A stretch of 64,000 bases of DNA. Origin: Salinicola sp. (GTDB taxonomy: Bacteria > Pseudomonadota > Gammaproteobacteria > Pseudomonadales > Halomonadaceae). Under the pieces are notes generated by a model. That model saw only the letters and a list, made by a program, of their open reading frames with translations. It was not told the DNA's origin and did no database searches. How positions within the stretch are numbered: position 1 is the stretch's first letter; each line of letters opens with the position of its first letter. Made by a program: the position numbers and the translations under genes. Of this stretch, positions 48,665 through 58,019 are shown one piece after another. The stretch covers positions 6,779-70,778 of the forward strand of contig NZNW01000147.1 in assembly GCA_002695065.1 (NCBI GenBank). The letters run 5' to 3'.

Positions 48665-50044
48665 ATGATCGACGTATTGAACCCCGCCGATGGCACCGTG
48701 GTCGGCCAGGCACCGGCCATGACCCTGTCCGAAGTGAATTCTGCCATCGACCGTACCTGCGAGGCCTTTCCCGCCTGGTCCCGCAGATTGGCGAAGGAGC
48801 GCAGTGAGCTGCTGCGCGGTTGGTTCGAGCGCATCCGCGACGACAAGGCGGCTTTCGCCGAGCTGATGGTGAAGGAGAACGGCAAGTGTCTCGCCGAAGC
48901 GTATGGCGAGATCGAATACGGCCTCGGTTTCATCGAGTGGTACGCGGAAGAGGCCAAGCGGGTCTACGGCGACACCATTCCCAGCCATGCGGCGAACGCT
49001 CAAGTCATGGTGGTCAAGGAGCCTGTCGGCCCCACGGCGGCCATCACGCCGTGGAACTTCCCGTTCATGATGATCACGCGCAAGGTGGCGACGGCACTGG
49101 CAGCGGGCTGCACCATGATCATCAAGCCGTCCGAGGAAACGCCGCTGACGGCCTACAAGCTGCTGGAAGCCGCGCGCGAGGCGGGCATTCCGGAAGGTGT
49201 GTTCGAGATGGTGACGGGCAATCCGAAGGAGATCGGCGAGCGCTTCACCAGCGACACGCGGATCCGCAAGATCTCGTTCACGGGCTCGACCGCCGTGGGT
49301 CGCACCTTGGCGGGTGCCGCTGGCCAGACGCTGACCCGCATGACGCTGGAGCTGGGAGGCAATGCGCCGTTCATCGTCTTCGACGATGCCGACCTCGAGG
49401 CCGCCGTAGAGGGCGCGGTGGGTGCCAAGCTGCGCAATTCGGGCCAGGTCTGCATCTCGCCCAATCGCTTCTACGTGCACGAGGCGATTCACGACCGATT
49501 CGTCGAGGCGCTGGCCGAACGCGTCTCGCAGATCGAGGTCGGCGAGGGCATGCGTGACGATTTCGTCGTCGGGCCGATGATCAATCGTACCGGCCTAGAG
49601 AAAGTCTCCTCGCTGGTGGAGAGCGCCCGTCTGCGCGGCGCGAACATCGTTCTCGGCGGGAGAACGCATGGCCTCGGCGGCCTGTTCTACGAGCCGACCA
49701 TCGTCACCGGGCTCGACGACGATGCCGAGATGGCCCGGACCGAGATATTCGGCCCGGTATTCGCCATCTACCGATTCCGGACGGAAGCGGAGGTCATCGA
49801 GCGTGCCAATGCGACTGAGTACGGTCTGGTCTCCTATGGCTATACGCGGGATCTGGGCCGGTCGTTCCGCCTGTCCCGCGCGATCGAGGCGGGCATGGTC
49901 ATTCTCAACAGCGGCTCGGTGGGCACGGCCTCGGTACCGTTCGGTGGCGTCAAGCAGTCCGGCTATGGCCGCGAAGGCAGCTTCTACGGTATCGAGGAGT
50001 ACGTGGACGTCAAATACGTGCTGATGAGCGGGCTGGATCGGTGA
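48665..50044 (+). CDS. NAD(P)-dependent succinate-semialdehyde-type aldehyde dehydrogenase
   Basis: 459 residues. ALDH fold with PWNFPFMMITRK, the glutamate motif LELGGNAPF and the nucleophilic cysteine in NSGQVCISPNR, plus EIFGPVF. Closest in look to GabD-type enzymes that oxidise succinate semialdehyde or similar omega-aldehydes. ATG at 48665 follows AGGAG. Likely regulated by the divergent AraC protein. Confidence 0.88.
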   Translation: MIDVLNPADGTVVGQAPAMTLSEVNSAIDRTCEAFPAWSRRLAKERSELLRGWFERIRDDKAAFAELMVKENGKCLAEAYGEIEYGLGFIEWYAEEAKRVYGDTIPSHAANAQVMVVKEPVGPTAAITPWNFPFMMITRKVATALAAGCTMIIKPSEETPLTAYKLLEAAREAGIPEGVFEMVTGNPKEIGERFTSDTRIRKISFTGSTAVGRTLAGAAGQTLTRMTLELGGNAPFIVFDDADLEAAVEGAVGAKLRNSGQVCISPNRFYVHEAIHDRFVEALAERVSQIEVGEGMRDDFVVGPMINRTGLEKVSSLVESARLRGANIVLGGRTHGLGGLFYEPTIVTGLDDDAEMARTEIFGPVFAIYRFRTEAEVIERANATEYGLVSYGYTRDLGRSFRLSRAIEAGMVILNSGSVGTASVPFGGVKQSGYGREGSFYGIEEYVDVKYVLMSGLDR

Positions 50045-50215
50045 ATTGATGCGCGGCATACGTGCAGGCGAGTATCACGCACGGTGCCGCCCCCGGGCGC
50101 CACGGGACGCGGGCGGCCGTGACAGCTGATTGGTGAACTGACATCGGGTGTTCACTTCCGGCGTTGCGGCAGCCCGACTACGGCTCTTGCGAGCGAGCGG
50201 TCCAGTGGTTCGGGC

Positions 50216-50404
50216 TCACTCGCTGGTCACTGGACGCTTGAGCAGGACGACGACTTCAATGGCTTGCCCGGCACCATAACTGGGTGCCACGGTGCTGAAG
50301 GCTTCCCAGCCGGTCTTGCCGAGCTCGCTCAACTCACGCTCCATGCCCTCGTAGTCGAACCCCTTCAGGCGCAACTTGAAAGTCAGTACCTTGTATTCCC
50401 ACAT
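50216..50404 (-). CDS. Small DUF4177 family protein
   Basis: 62 residues beginning MWEYKVLTFKL with LSELGKTGWEAFSTV, the typical DUF4177 pattern (WEYK...LN..G.EGWE). Function unknown. It follows the aldehyde oxidoreductase operon on the same strand after 95 bases. Confidence 0.8.
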   Translation of the reverse strand: MWEYKVLTFKLRLKGFDYEGMERELSELGKTGWEAFSTVAPSYGAGQAIEVVVLLKRPVTSE

Positions 50405-50498
50405 GACTTTGACTCCGTGCGTTGTCGTCGATCCGCTGTCATCGACTGCCTGAAGTATGGCAGTCGGAGGTCAGGGGGTAACGAGCTTTCGACGCCTT

Positions 50499-52736
50499 TC
50501 AGGTCTCGTTCATCAGATTCTCGATCCGGAACGGCAGATCGCGTAGCCGTCTGCCCGTGGCGTGATGGATGGCATTCGATATGGCCGCCGCCACCCCGAC
50601 CACACCGATCTCGCCGACACCCTTGACCCCGGCGGCATTCACCAGACTGTCCTCTTCCGGGACCATGATCGCCTCGATATCGTGGATGTCCGCATTCACG
50701 GGTAGCAGGTAGTCCGCGAGATTGGCGTTGAGGTAGCTGGCGTTACGTTCATCGAGTTCGGTCTGTTCATGCAGCGCAGAGCCGATTCCCCAGATCATGC
50801 CGCCGACGAGCTGGCCGTGGGCCGTGCGGGCATTGATGATGCGCCCGGCGGCAAAGGCGCCGACCGCGCGAGCCACGCGAATCTCATGTGTCCTGGCGTG
50901 GACTCTGACCTCGACGAACTGGGCGCCAAGGGCGAACTGCACGCGGTCGGCCATGTGAACGCCACCGAATGGCGTGGCCATTCCACGATAGAGTCCCTTG
51001 ATGCTATCGGCCGGTAGGCCCGGGGCGCGGGTTTCGGCAAACTCTTCGATGCTGCCCATTCCCGATGTCGCCATCGCGGTCGATACCGTGCCCGAGGTGG
51101 CATCGGTGACGCCGAGCCTTGCGCGGATGGCATCGCACGCGGCCATGATCGCCGGTGCCAGACTGGCGGTGGTGGACGATCCACCGGCGACGACAGCCGG
51201 GGGCAGGTCGGTGTCGCCGAGCGAGACCGTCACCTGCTCTACCGGCACGCCCAATTCTTCGGCGGCGACTTGGGCCATCATGGTATAGGCGCCTTGTCCG
51301 AGTTCATGAGTGGCGCTCGAAACGTGAACCCGTCCATCGGCGGAGAGGCGGACACGCGCCGCGGAATTGCCGGCATAGGTCGGATAAAAGGCAGTGGCAC
51401 AGCCCCATCCCACCAGCCAGTCACCGTCGCGCATCGACCCCGGCAATCGTGTGCGATCCTTCCACCCGAAGGCCGCCGCGGCCGAGTCGAAGCACTGCAT
51501 CAACGATCGGCTGGTGTAGGGCAGGCCGCCCACGGGCTCCGTCCGGGTGTCGTTGACGCGCCGCAGCTCGATCGGGTCCATGTCGAGTTCGCAGGAGAGC
51601 TCGTCGAGGGCCGTTTCGAGGGCAAAGGCATAGGGCATTTCCCCCGGCGCCCGCATGAAACCGGGTGTCGACCGGTCGGCGGAGACCGCGTTGACGCGCC
51701 CCACGATGTTGGGACAAGCGTAGAGCCGGGTGGTCATCGACACGGCGCCCATGGCGACGGTATCGGCGCGGGAGGTCAGCTCCCACCCTTCGTGCTTCAA
51801 CGCCGTCAGGCGTCCGTCCCGGTTGGCGCCGAGCTGGACGTGGTGTCGTGTCTCGGCCCGATATCCCGAGACGGTGAAGCCTTGTTCACGGGTGGCCACG
51901 AGCTTGACCGGCCGCCCCAGGCGACGGGCGGCCATGGCGATCAGTGCCGTTCGCTGAGTCAGAAAGCCCTTGGCGCCGAAAGCGCCGCCGACATAAGTGC
52001 TGATGACGCGTATCCGCTCCGGCGCGATGTTCAACTGCTCGGCGAGGCCGAACTTGAGGTTGTTCACATACTGACTCGGTTCGTGAACGGTCAGATGGTC
52101 TCCTTCCCAGACGCATTGGGTCGCGAACAGCTCCATCGGGTTCTGATGTTGCGCGGGGGTGGAGTAGCGTGTGTCGATCTTGACCGGTGCTCTAGCATAA
52201 GCAACATCGAAATCACCGACATCGATATCCATTGGCGCCAGAGGCTGGGTGACGGCCTCCGGAGAGTCGATGGTGGCTGCTGGCGGTGACTGTGATGCGT
52301 AGGTGACATCGATGCGACGCGCCGCCTCGCGAGCGATTTCATAGGTCTCCGCGATGACCACCGCAATCGGTTGGCCCCAGTAGGCGATCTCCGCCGAGCC
52401 GAGAGGACGGAAAGAGTCGGAAAGGTAGCCGCCCTGATAGATCGCCGGCACCTGACGCGGCTGATCGCCAATCGTCTCATGGGTCAGGATATCGAGGACG
52501 CCCGGCACGGCCTTGGCAGCCGCCAGATCGAATGCCTGGATCGTGCCTCGGGCAATTCGGCTCGTGCAAAGGTAGGCATGAGCGACCCGAGGCAGTCGCA
52601 TGTCGGCAGGGTACCGAGCCATGCCCGTGACCTTCTCACGTGACTCGTAACGCGGAGAGGCCCGTTCGCTATTCGTCTTTTTCATTCCCGCCGATTGCAT
52701 ACCTGCCTGCCGCCGCGCGGATGTCGGTTCAGCCAT
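50499..52736 (-). CDS. paoC: Molybdenum-cofactor subunit of periplasmic aldehyde oxidoreductase (PaoC-like)
   Basis: 745 residues of the xanthine-oxidase family large subunit. It carries GGAFGAKGF, a moco-binding region with SATHELGQGAYTMMAQVAAE, and the catalytic glutamate in VKGVGEIGVVG near the C-terminus. Oxidises aldehydes to acids using water. It begins eight bases inside the FAD-subunit gene. No PaoD/XdhC-type maturation factor lies in the cluster. Confidence 0.9.
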   Translation of the reverse strand: MAEPTSARRQAGMQSAGMKKTNSERASPRYESREKVTGMARYPADMRLPRVAHAYLCTSRIARGTIQAFDLAAAKAVPGVLDILTHETIGDQPRQVPAIYQGGYLSDSFRPLGSAEIAYWGQPIAVVIAETYEIAREAARRIDVTYASQSPPAATIDSPEAVTQPLAPMDIDVGDFDVAYARAPVKIDTRYSTPAQHQNPMELFATQCVWEGDHLTVHEPSQYVNNLKFGLAEQLNIAPERIRVISTYVGGAFGAKGFLTQRTALIAMAARRLGRPVKLVATREQGFTVSGYRAETRHHVQLGANRDGRLTALKHEGWELTSRADTVAMGAVSMTTRLYACPNIVGRVNAVSADRSTPGFMRAPGEMPYAFALETALDELSCELDMDPIELRRVNDTRTEPVGGLPYTSRSLMQCFDSAAAAFGWKDRTRLPGSMRDGDWLVGWGCATAFYPTYAGNSAARVRLSADGRVHVSSATHELGQGAYTMMAQVAAEELGVPVEQVTVSLGDTDLPPAVVAGGSSTTASLAPAIMAACDAIRARLGVTDATSGTVSTAMATSGMGSIEEFAETRAPGLPADSIKGLYRGMATPFGGVHMADRVQFALGAQFVEVRVHARTHEIRVARAVGAFAAGRIINARTAHGQLVGGMIWGIGSALHEQTELDERNASYLNANLADYLLPVNADIHDIEAIMVPEEDSLVNAAGVKGVGEIGVVGVAAAISNAIHHATGRRLRDLPFRIENLMNET

Positions 52737-53751
52737 GACTCACCTCCAGGGATGCGGCGTCGAGCAGCGCTCGCACCAGTGTCGATTGGCCCAGCGCGAT
52801 CTTGAAGGCGTTGTGGGAGCGGGGAACGGCACCGTTGAACGCGGCCTGGGCGGCCCGATTCGCGCGCGCTTCGTCCAGCGTGTGGCCGCGCAGTACGCTC
52901 TCGGCGTCCCGCGCACGCCAGGGCACGGTCGCGACGCCACCCAGCGCGATACGGACCTCGTTGACGACACGCCCATTCATCTCCAGTGCAACTGCCGCAG
53001 AGGCGACGGCGAATTCATAGGACTGGCGATCGCGTACCTTGAGATAGAGAGAGCGCCGCGTCCATGGACCCGCCGGAACGGTGAATGCGGTAATGATCTC
53101 TCCCGGCGCCAGGTTCGTCTCGATATCCGGCCTGTCTTGCGGTTGCCGGTGGAGGGCGGCGAACGGCATTCGGCGCTCGCCTTCGGGCCCGGACAGTGTG
53201 ACCGTCGCGTCGAGCGCGATCAGGGCCTGGGCGAAATCACCGGGATAGCTGGCGATGCAGTGGTCGTTGGTTCCGAGCACCGCATGCTGACGGTTGAGGC
53301 CTTCGATCGCCGCGCAGCCGCTTCCCGGCGTTCGTCGGTTGCAGGCCTGCCAGGAGGGATCGCGAAAATAGGCACAGCGGGTTTTCTGCAGCACGTTGCC
53401 ACCCAGGGTCGCCATGTTGCGCAACTGCGCGCTGGCGGCAAGGGAGAGACTCTGGGCAATGACGGGGAAGTGCTCGATCACGTCTCCATGGTTGGCGACC
53501 GCCGCCATGCTGGCGAAGGCACCGAGATGCAGGTTGGTGCCATCCCAGCCGATGGCGCCATGGGTTGCCGACAGGGCACGCAGGTCGATGACGTTTTGTG
53601 GTCGCATCACCTCGAGTTTCATCAGGTCGATGAGTGTCGTCCCGCCCGCCAGATAGGCGGTTCCCGGTCGAGAGCGGTCTTGTCCGGCCATGGCCTGTAT
53701 CTCGAGCGCTTGGGGAATCGACGAGGCTCTCGAATAGTGAAAGGGTTGCAT
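52729..53751 (-). CDS. paoB: FAD subunit of aldehyde oxidoreductase (PaoB-like)
   Basis: 340 residues from the ATG at 53751. FAD-binding motifs YLAGGTTLIDLM and ATLGGNVLQKTRC. Several cysteines (TRCAYF, WQACN, GSGC) suggest the extra [4Fe-4S] cluster known in PaoB. It passes electrons between the moco and 2Fe-2S subunits. Two bases separate it from paoA. Confidence 0.88.
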   Translation of the reverse strand: MQPFHYSRASSIPQALEIQAMAGQDRSRPGTAYLAGGTTLIDLMKLEVMRPQNVIDLRALSATHGAIGWDGTNLHLGAFASMAAVANHGDVIEHFPVIAQSLSLAASAQLRNMATLGGNVLQKTRCAYFRDPSWQACNRRTPGSGCAAIEGLNRQHAVLGTNDHCIASYPGDFAQALIALDATVTLSGPEGERRMPFAALHRQPQDRPDIETNLAPGEIITAFTVPAGPWTRRSLYLKVRDRQSYEFAVASAAVALEMNGRVVNEVRIALGGVATVPWRARDAESVLRGHTLDEARANRAAQAAFNGAVPRSHNAFKIALGQSTLVRALLDAASLEVSHG

Positions 53752-53753
53752 GG

Positions 53754-54434
53754 CTACTCCTCCATGGCCTGGCGGGCCTGAGTGACCGCGGCGACGATAT
53801 TGGGATACGCCGCACATCGGCATAGATTGCCGCTCATGAACTCTCGAATGCTCTCTGGCGTGTCGGCGTGTCCCTCGCGCACGCAGCCGATCGCGGACAG
53901 GATCTGACCCGGTGTGCAGTAACCGCATTGGAAGGCGTCGTGCTCGATGAACGCCTGCTGCATGGGATGTAGCGCGCCATCGGCATTCGCGAGCCCCTCG
54001 ATGGTCTGGATCTCGCGCCCTTGAGCGGCCACCGCCAGCGTCAGACAGGACAGCTCACGCCGGCCATCGACCAGCACCGTGCAGGCGCCGCACTGGCCGT
54101 GATCGCAGCCCTTCTTGGTGCCGGTCAGCCCGATCTCATCGCGCAGGGCGTCGAGCAGGGTCATGCGGGTATCGAGCCTCAGTGAGTGAGGCTTACCGTT
54201 GACCTCCAGCGTCATGGGCAGCGGGGTTCGCGCATCGGATACGATGTCTTCGGATGAGGCGGGTTTCCGGGGCGCCGCCGCGCCAAGATTTCCCAGCGGT
54301 GAGAGAAAGAGAGCCGCCGCGCCACCCTGGGCCGAGCCCACCAGGAAGCGGCGACGCTGCCTGGAGACGGGCTGATTGTTGTCCTGTTCCTCGTTCACGA
54401 TGTGACTCCTCTCTATCCGGACGGGGTGGGGCAT
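53754..54434 (-). CDS. paoA: 2Fe-2S subunit of aldehyde oxidoreductase with Tat signal (PaoA-like)
   Basis: 226 residues. A twin-arginine signal (SRQRRRFLVG, residues 24-33) precedes a hydrophobic stretch, so the complex is exported folded to the periplasm. The plant-type ferredoxin cluster is GCDHGQCGACTVLVDG, and the second cluster domain has QCGYCTPG and NLCRC. First of the three subunit genes, 54 bases after the aldo/keto reductase. Confidence 0.9.
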   Translation of the reverse strand: MPHPVRIERSHIVNEEQDNNQPVSRQRRRFLVGSAQGGAAALFLSPLGNLGAAAPRKPASSEDIVSDARTPLPMTLEVNGKPHSLRLDTRMTLLDALRDEIGLTGTKKGCDHGQCGACTVLVDGRRELSCLTLAVAAQGREIQTIEGLANADGALHPMQQAFIEHDAFQCGYCTPGQILSAIGCVREGHADTPESIREFMSGNLCRCAAYPNIVAAVTQARQAMEE

Positions 54435-54488
54435 GAAACACGCCCGCCGCGCTCTGTTCGTCGTGACGGCCGGGCCTCGAGGGGGATG

Positions 54489-55493
54489 TCAACGAGATGA
54501 ATGACCAAGAAGCCATCCGGGATATTCGATCGGCAGGGCGCTGACCGTATCCAGGTCGGAGAGATCGACATCATCCAGGCGGATCGACGTCGCTCGTACG
54601 TTCTCGATCAACTGCTCGGGGCGTTTGGCGCCGAGAATCACCGTCGTCACCGTTGACTGATGCAGCAGCCAGGCAATCGCGATCTGGCCCGGGGTGGCGT
54701 CATGCTTGCGGGCGACGGCTTTCAGCACTTCGATCAGCGGTTCGCCCCGTTGGCGGTCGATGGGGGGAAAGTCCAGTCCTTGCAGTCTACCGTTGGCGTT
54801 GGTGCCGGTTGCGTACTTGCCGGTCAGATAGCCGCCGGCCAACGGGCTCCAGACCATCAGCCCGACCTTCTCGGAATCCAGCATCGGGATGATCTCGCGC
54901 TCCGCGTCCCGACCGACCAGCGTGTAGTAGGCTTGCAGAGAAACGACAGGGGCGAGATTCCGGGCTCTCGCGATTCCCAGCGCCTTCATGATCTGCCAGG
55001 CCGCCCAGTTCGACAGGCCGATGTAGCGGACATCGCCGGCGCGAACGAGGATGTCGAGCGCCTCCAGCGTCTCTTCGATCGGTGTCGTGGGGTCGAAGGC
55101 ATGAATCTGGTAGAGGTCGATATGATCCAGGCCTAACCGCTGCAGGCTGGCGCGGCACTCGCTCAGGACATGACGGCGCGACGCACCACGATGGTTGGGG
55201 CCCTTGCCCATGGGCGAGGCGACCTTGGTTGCGATCACGACGTCGTCTCTTGCCACCCCGAGGTTGCGCAACGACTGCCCCAGCATGGTCTCGCTGCGGC
55301 CATCGGCGTAGACGTTCGCCGTGTCGAAGACATTGATGCCCGCCTCCAGCGCGGATCCGACCAGCGCGTCGGCCTCATCCTGGCCGAGCTTGCCGACCTG
55401 TCCCCACAGACCATCGGTTCCACCGAATGTCATGGCTCCCAGGCACAGCTCCGAAACGAACAGTCCGCTACTGCCGAACTTGCGCATGCGCAT
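54489..55493 (-). CDS. Aldo/keto reductase
   Basis: 334 residues. NADPH-dependent TIM-barrel reductase with the tetrad Asp-Tyr-Lys-His in FDTANVYADG, IATKV and YQIHAFDP, plus ATSIRL at the cofactor end. I chose the ATG at 55493 because GGGGAGG lies six bases before it; ATGs at 55499 and 55487 are alternatives. It probably heads the operon with paoABC under the divergent LysR protein, pairing aldehyde reduction and oxidation. Confidence 0.88.
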   Translation of the reverse strand: MRMRKFGSSGLFVSELCLGAMTFGGTDGLWGQVGKLGQDEADALVGSALEAGINVFDTANVYADGRSETMLGQSLRNLGVARDDVVIATKVASPMGKGPNHRGASRRHVLSECRASLQRLGLDHIDLYQIHAFDPTTPIEETLEALDILVRAGDVRYIGLSNWAAWQIMKALGIARARNLAPVVSLQAYYTLVGRDAEREIIPMLDSEKVGLMVWSPLAGGYLTGKYATGTNANGRLQGLDFPPIDRQRGEPLIEVLKAVARKHDATPGQIAIAWLLHQSTVTTVILGAKRPEQLIENVRATSIRLDDVDLSDLDTVSALPIEYPGWLLGHSSR

Positions 55494-55675
55494 CACCATC
55501 CTCCCCTCGAGCATTGGATTGATCGTTGCGAGGACGGTCGCTGCCATGGCGGTGAGTTCGTAGGTGCTGCTCGCGCTCTGACGGTGTGTCCCGGCAAAAA
55601 TAACGTTACGCTCGGAGTCGGAATCCCAGAAGCCCACCAGCCTGAAGGCAGTGATAAGCAGAGGTTGACAACGCC

Positions 55676-56599
55676 ATGAACCCAGCCTTGCTCCCCTCGC
55701 TCGCCTGGTTCGTCCGTATCGCCCATCATCGCAGCTTCACCCGGGCGGCAGAGGAGATGGGTGTGTCGCGGGCAGCGTTGTCGCAGAACCTCAAGGCGCT
55801 CGAACGGCGCCTGGAGGTCAGGCTGCTCAACCGCACGACCCGGGATATCTCCCTGACCGAGCCAGGACAACGGCTGTTCGAGACGCTACGCCCCATGCTG
55901 GGCGAGATCGAGCGCGCGGTCCTGGAACTGGGGGAGGTCGACGGTGTCCCCTCGGGCCTGATTCGCATCAATACATCACGCCTGGCGTCCAGGGCGCTGA
56001 TAGAGCCGCACCTGGCCGAGTTCCATGCACGCTACCCCCAGATCAGGATCGAACTGGTCATGGATGACTCGCTGTCGAACATCATTGCCGATGGCTGCGA
56101 TGTCGGTATTCGGCTGGGCCGCAGCCTCGTCGATCATGTGGTGGCGGTGCCGATCAGCCCTGCGTTGTCGATGGTGGTCGTGGGATCGCCGGCTTACTTC
56201 GAACGACACGGCATTCCGCAAACGCCCGCGGACCTGGCACATCACAACTGTCTCAATTACCGGAGTTCGGGTAGCGGCGCGTTGCGTCAATGGGATTTCG
56301 TGGATCCCGCCGGGAAGCGGCAGCACTTCACCCAGCCAGTCGCCGGGCATCTCACCACCAATGACGATCAAAGCATGACGCGGGCGGCGCTTCAGGGAAT
56401 CGGATTGATCCAGCACGTCGATATCGCCATCCAACATCACCTGGCCGACCGGCGTCTCGTTCAGGTCCTCCATGAGTGGACCTACGGCCACCCCGGCTTC
56501 TATCTCTACCTGCCGTCCCGGGAGCAGATGCCATCCAAGGTTCGCGCACTGCTGGATTTCATGGTCGAAAAGCGGGAAGGAATCTCGTCAGAGGAATGA
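55676..56599 (+). CDS. LysR-family transcriptional regulator
   Basis: 307 residues; helix-turn-helix RSFTRAAEEMGVSRAALSQNL and standard effector domain. Divergent from the aldo/keto reductase-paoABC operon, its probable target. Confidence 0.9.
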   Translation: MNPALLPSLAWFVRIAHHRSFTRAAEEMGVSRAALSQNLKALERRLEVRLLNRTTRDISLTEPGQRLFETLRPMLGEIERAVLELGEVDGVPSGLIRINTSRLASRALIEPHLAEFHARYPQIRIELVMDDSLSNIIADGCDVGIRLGRSLVDHVVAVPISPALSMVVVGSPAYFERHGIPQTPADLAHHNCLNYRSSGSGALRQWDFVDPAGKRQHFTQPVAGHLTTNDDQSMTRAALQGIGLIQHVDIAIQHHLADRRLVQVLHEWTYGHPGFYLYLPSREQMPSKVRALLDFMVEKREGISSEE

Positions 56600-56701
56600 C
56601 GAACGCCGGGAGTGGCGTCTCACCGAACAGGCAAGCAAGCTCTCCACCTCCGTATTTTCAGAAGCCGAGACTGGCAGAGGTGCGGCTTCAGGCAGTCTGC
56701 A

Positions 56702-57109
56702 TCATCGAATGCTACCGATATCGCGATCGGTCTCGGGGCCCTCCAGCATCAACGTGGTTTCCTCGACTCGCAGAAAGCGCCCGTTGATATCCAGCTCCGC
56801 GAACAGGTAGACCTCCTGCACGACATGGGTGCCGTCGCGCTTGGCGATATGGACTCGGTGGCGGTCGGCGTAGCGGGTGCCATCCCGTAGTTCGTCCAGC
56901 ATCTCGATTCGGGCCGACGCAACGATTTCGCGAAGTTTCCGCGCGTGGCGGGTAAATCCTGCGCGATCGTCCCAGCATCCGTTGGTGCGCTGGCGATATT
57001 CGGGGCTGAAATGGCGGTCGATCACCGCTTCCAGCGGGAGGTCCTGCCGGTTGAGCAGTTCGTTCAGCGCGGAGCGTATGTTTGTAGCCGATATGTTGTC
57101 TTCCTTGAT
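56702..57109 (-). CDS. NTF2-like (SnoaL-type) protein, start uncertain
   Basis: The recognisable part runs from about 57109 to the stop: an NTF2-like cone fold with LNELLNRQDLPLEAVIDRHF, YRQRTNGCWDDRAGF, HRVHIAKRDG and VEETTLMLEG. No ATG, GTG or TTG lies at a sensible place; the open frame continues upstream into sequence antisense to the TetR region without a ribosome site. Either a rare start (for example ATA near 57094 or ATC near 57109, next to AAGGAAG) is used or the 5' end is lost. Possible polyketide-cyclase-like or scaffold function. Confidence 0.55.
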   Translation of the reverse strand: MKEDNISATNIRSALNELLNRQDLPLEAVIDRHFSPEYRQRTNGCWDDRAGFTRHARKLREIVASARIEMLDELRDGTRYADRHRVHIAKRDGTHVVQEVYLFAELDINGRFLRVEETTLMLEGPETDRDIGSIR

Positions 57110-57266
57110 GTGAGTTGAAGCCGATACTCTAGGTGAACCCGGATGATCGGAAACGCGAGCGATGATACTCAGAACCCCCGCTCGTTGATCGTCAGAAGTG
57201 GTGCGAAGGCGCGCGGATACTGCCGTTGACGCGTGGGCCGTCAATGTACGATTCGTTCGACTTGTT

Positions 57267-57863
57267 CTAAAGCGGCTCGGCGTTCGTCGGCCAGGCCGCC
57301 AGAGCCTGATCGGCGACCGCTTCCAGGGCCTCGCGACCGAAGCCGGCCTTGGCCTGTACCGCCATGCCATGAGTCACCGCCATCAGAAACGCGGCCAGCG
57401 CGGCGCAATTCGCCGATGCCGGCAGATCTCCCTCCTGCTGCGCCCGTTCGAAGCGCTCGCGTAGCCGCGCTTCTCCCTTCGCGCGCGCTGCTATCAGCGC
57501 CTGGCGCACGGGTTCCGACTCGTCCGACCCCGCCAGCGCCCCATTCACGATGAAGCACCCGCTGTGCTCCGGATGACGGGTATTCAGTTCGGCGACTCCG
57601 CGAAGTATGTGCTCGGCGACGTCTCGGGAGGTCGGCTGCGCGAGCGCCTCCGGAAAGAAACCCAGCTGTTGCTCCTCGTAGCGTTCCAGTGCGCGAAGAA
57701 ACAGGGCTTCCTTGTTGCCGAAGGCCGAGTAGAGTGCGGGCCGTTCGACTCCAGTGGCCTGGGTTAGATCGTTGTAGGACGCGCCTTCATAGCCCTTGCG
57801 CCAGAACACGCACAGCGCTGCCTCCAGTGCCTGGTCCAGATCGAATTCGCGACGTCGTCCCAT
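57267..57863 (-). CDS. TetR-family transcriptional repressor
   Basis: 198 residues from the ATG at 57863, preceded by GGAGAAT. Helix-turn-helix GASYNDLTQATGVERPALYSAFGNKEAL... is classical TetR/AcrR, with a C-terminal ligand domain. Divergent from the SDR at 58020; three operator-like repeats lie between them. Confidence 0.92.
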   Translation of the reverse strand: MGRRREFDLDQALEAALCVFWRKGYEGASYNDLTQATGVERPALYSAFGNKEALFLRALERYEEQQLGFFPEALAQPTSRDVAEHILRGVAELNTRHPEHSGCFIVNGALAGSDESEPVRQALIAARAKGEARLRERFERAQQEGDLPASANCAALAAFLMAVTHGMAVQAKAGFGREALEAVADQALAAWPTNAEPL

Positions 57864-57881
57864 GGGATTCTCCTTTATTTC

Positions 57882-57952
57882 ATAACGACCATTATAAAAC
57901 ACTGGACAGTCGTGAGTCATTTCGTAATGATCATTACTGTAACGACCGTTAC
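57882..57952. promoter_or_regulatory. Triple TetR operator array
   Basis: Three 14-base palindromic elements: ATAACGACCATTAT (57882-57895), GTAATGATCATTAC (57924-57937, perfect) and GTAACGACCGTTAC (57939-57952). They share the pattern RTAAYGAYCRTTAY and cover the intergenic region between the TetR gene and the SDR. Confidence 0.8.
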
Positions 57953-58019
57953 TAATTTGGCTCGTCAACGTTGATGTTTCGGCCCGCAGGTCGATACGTC
58001 ATCCAACAGGAGAGAGAAC

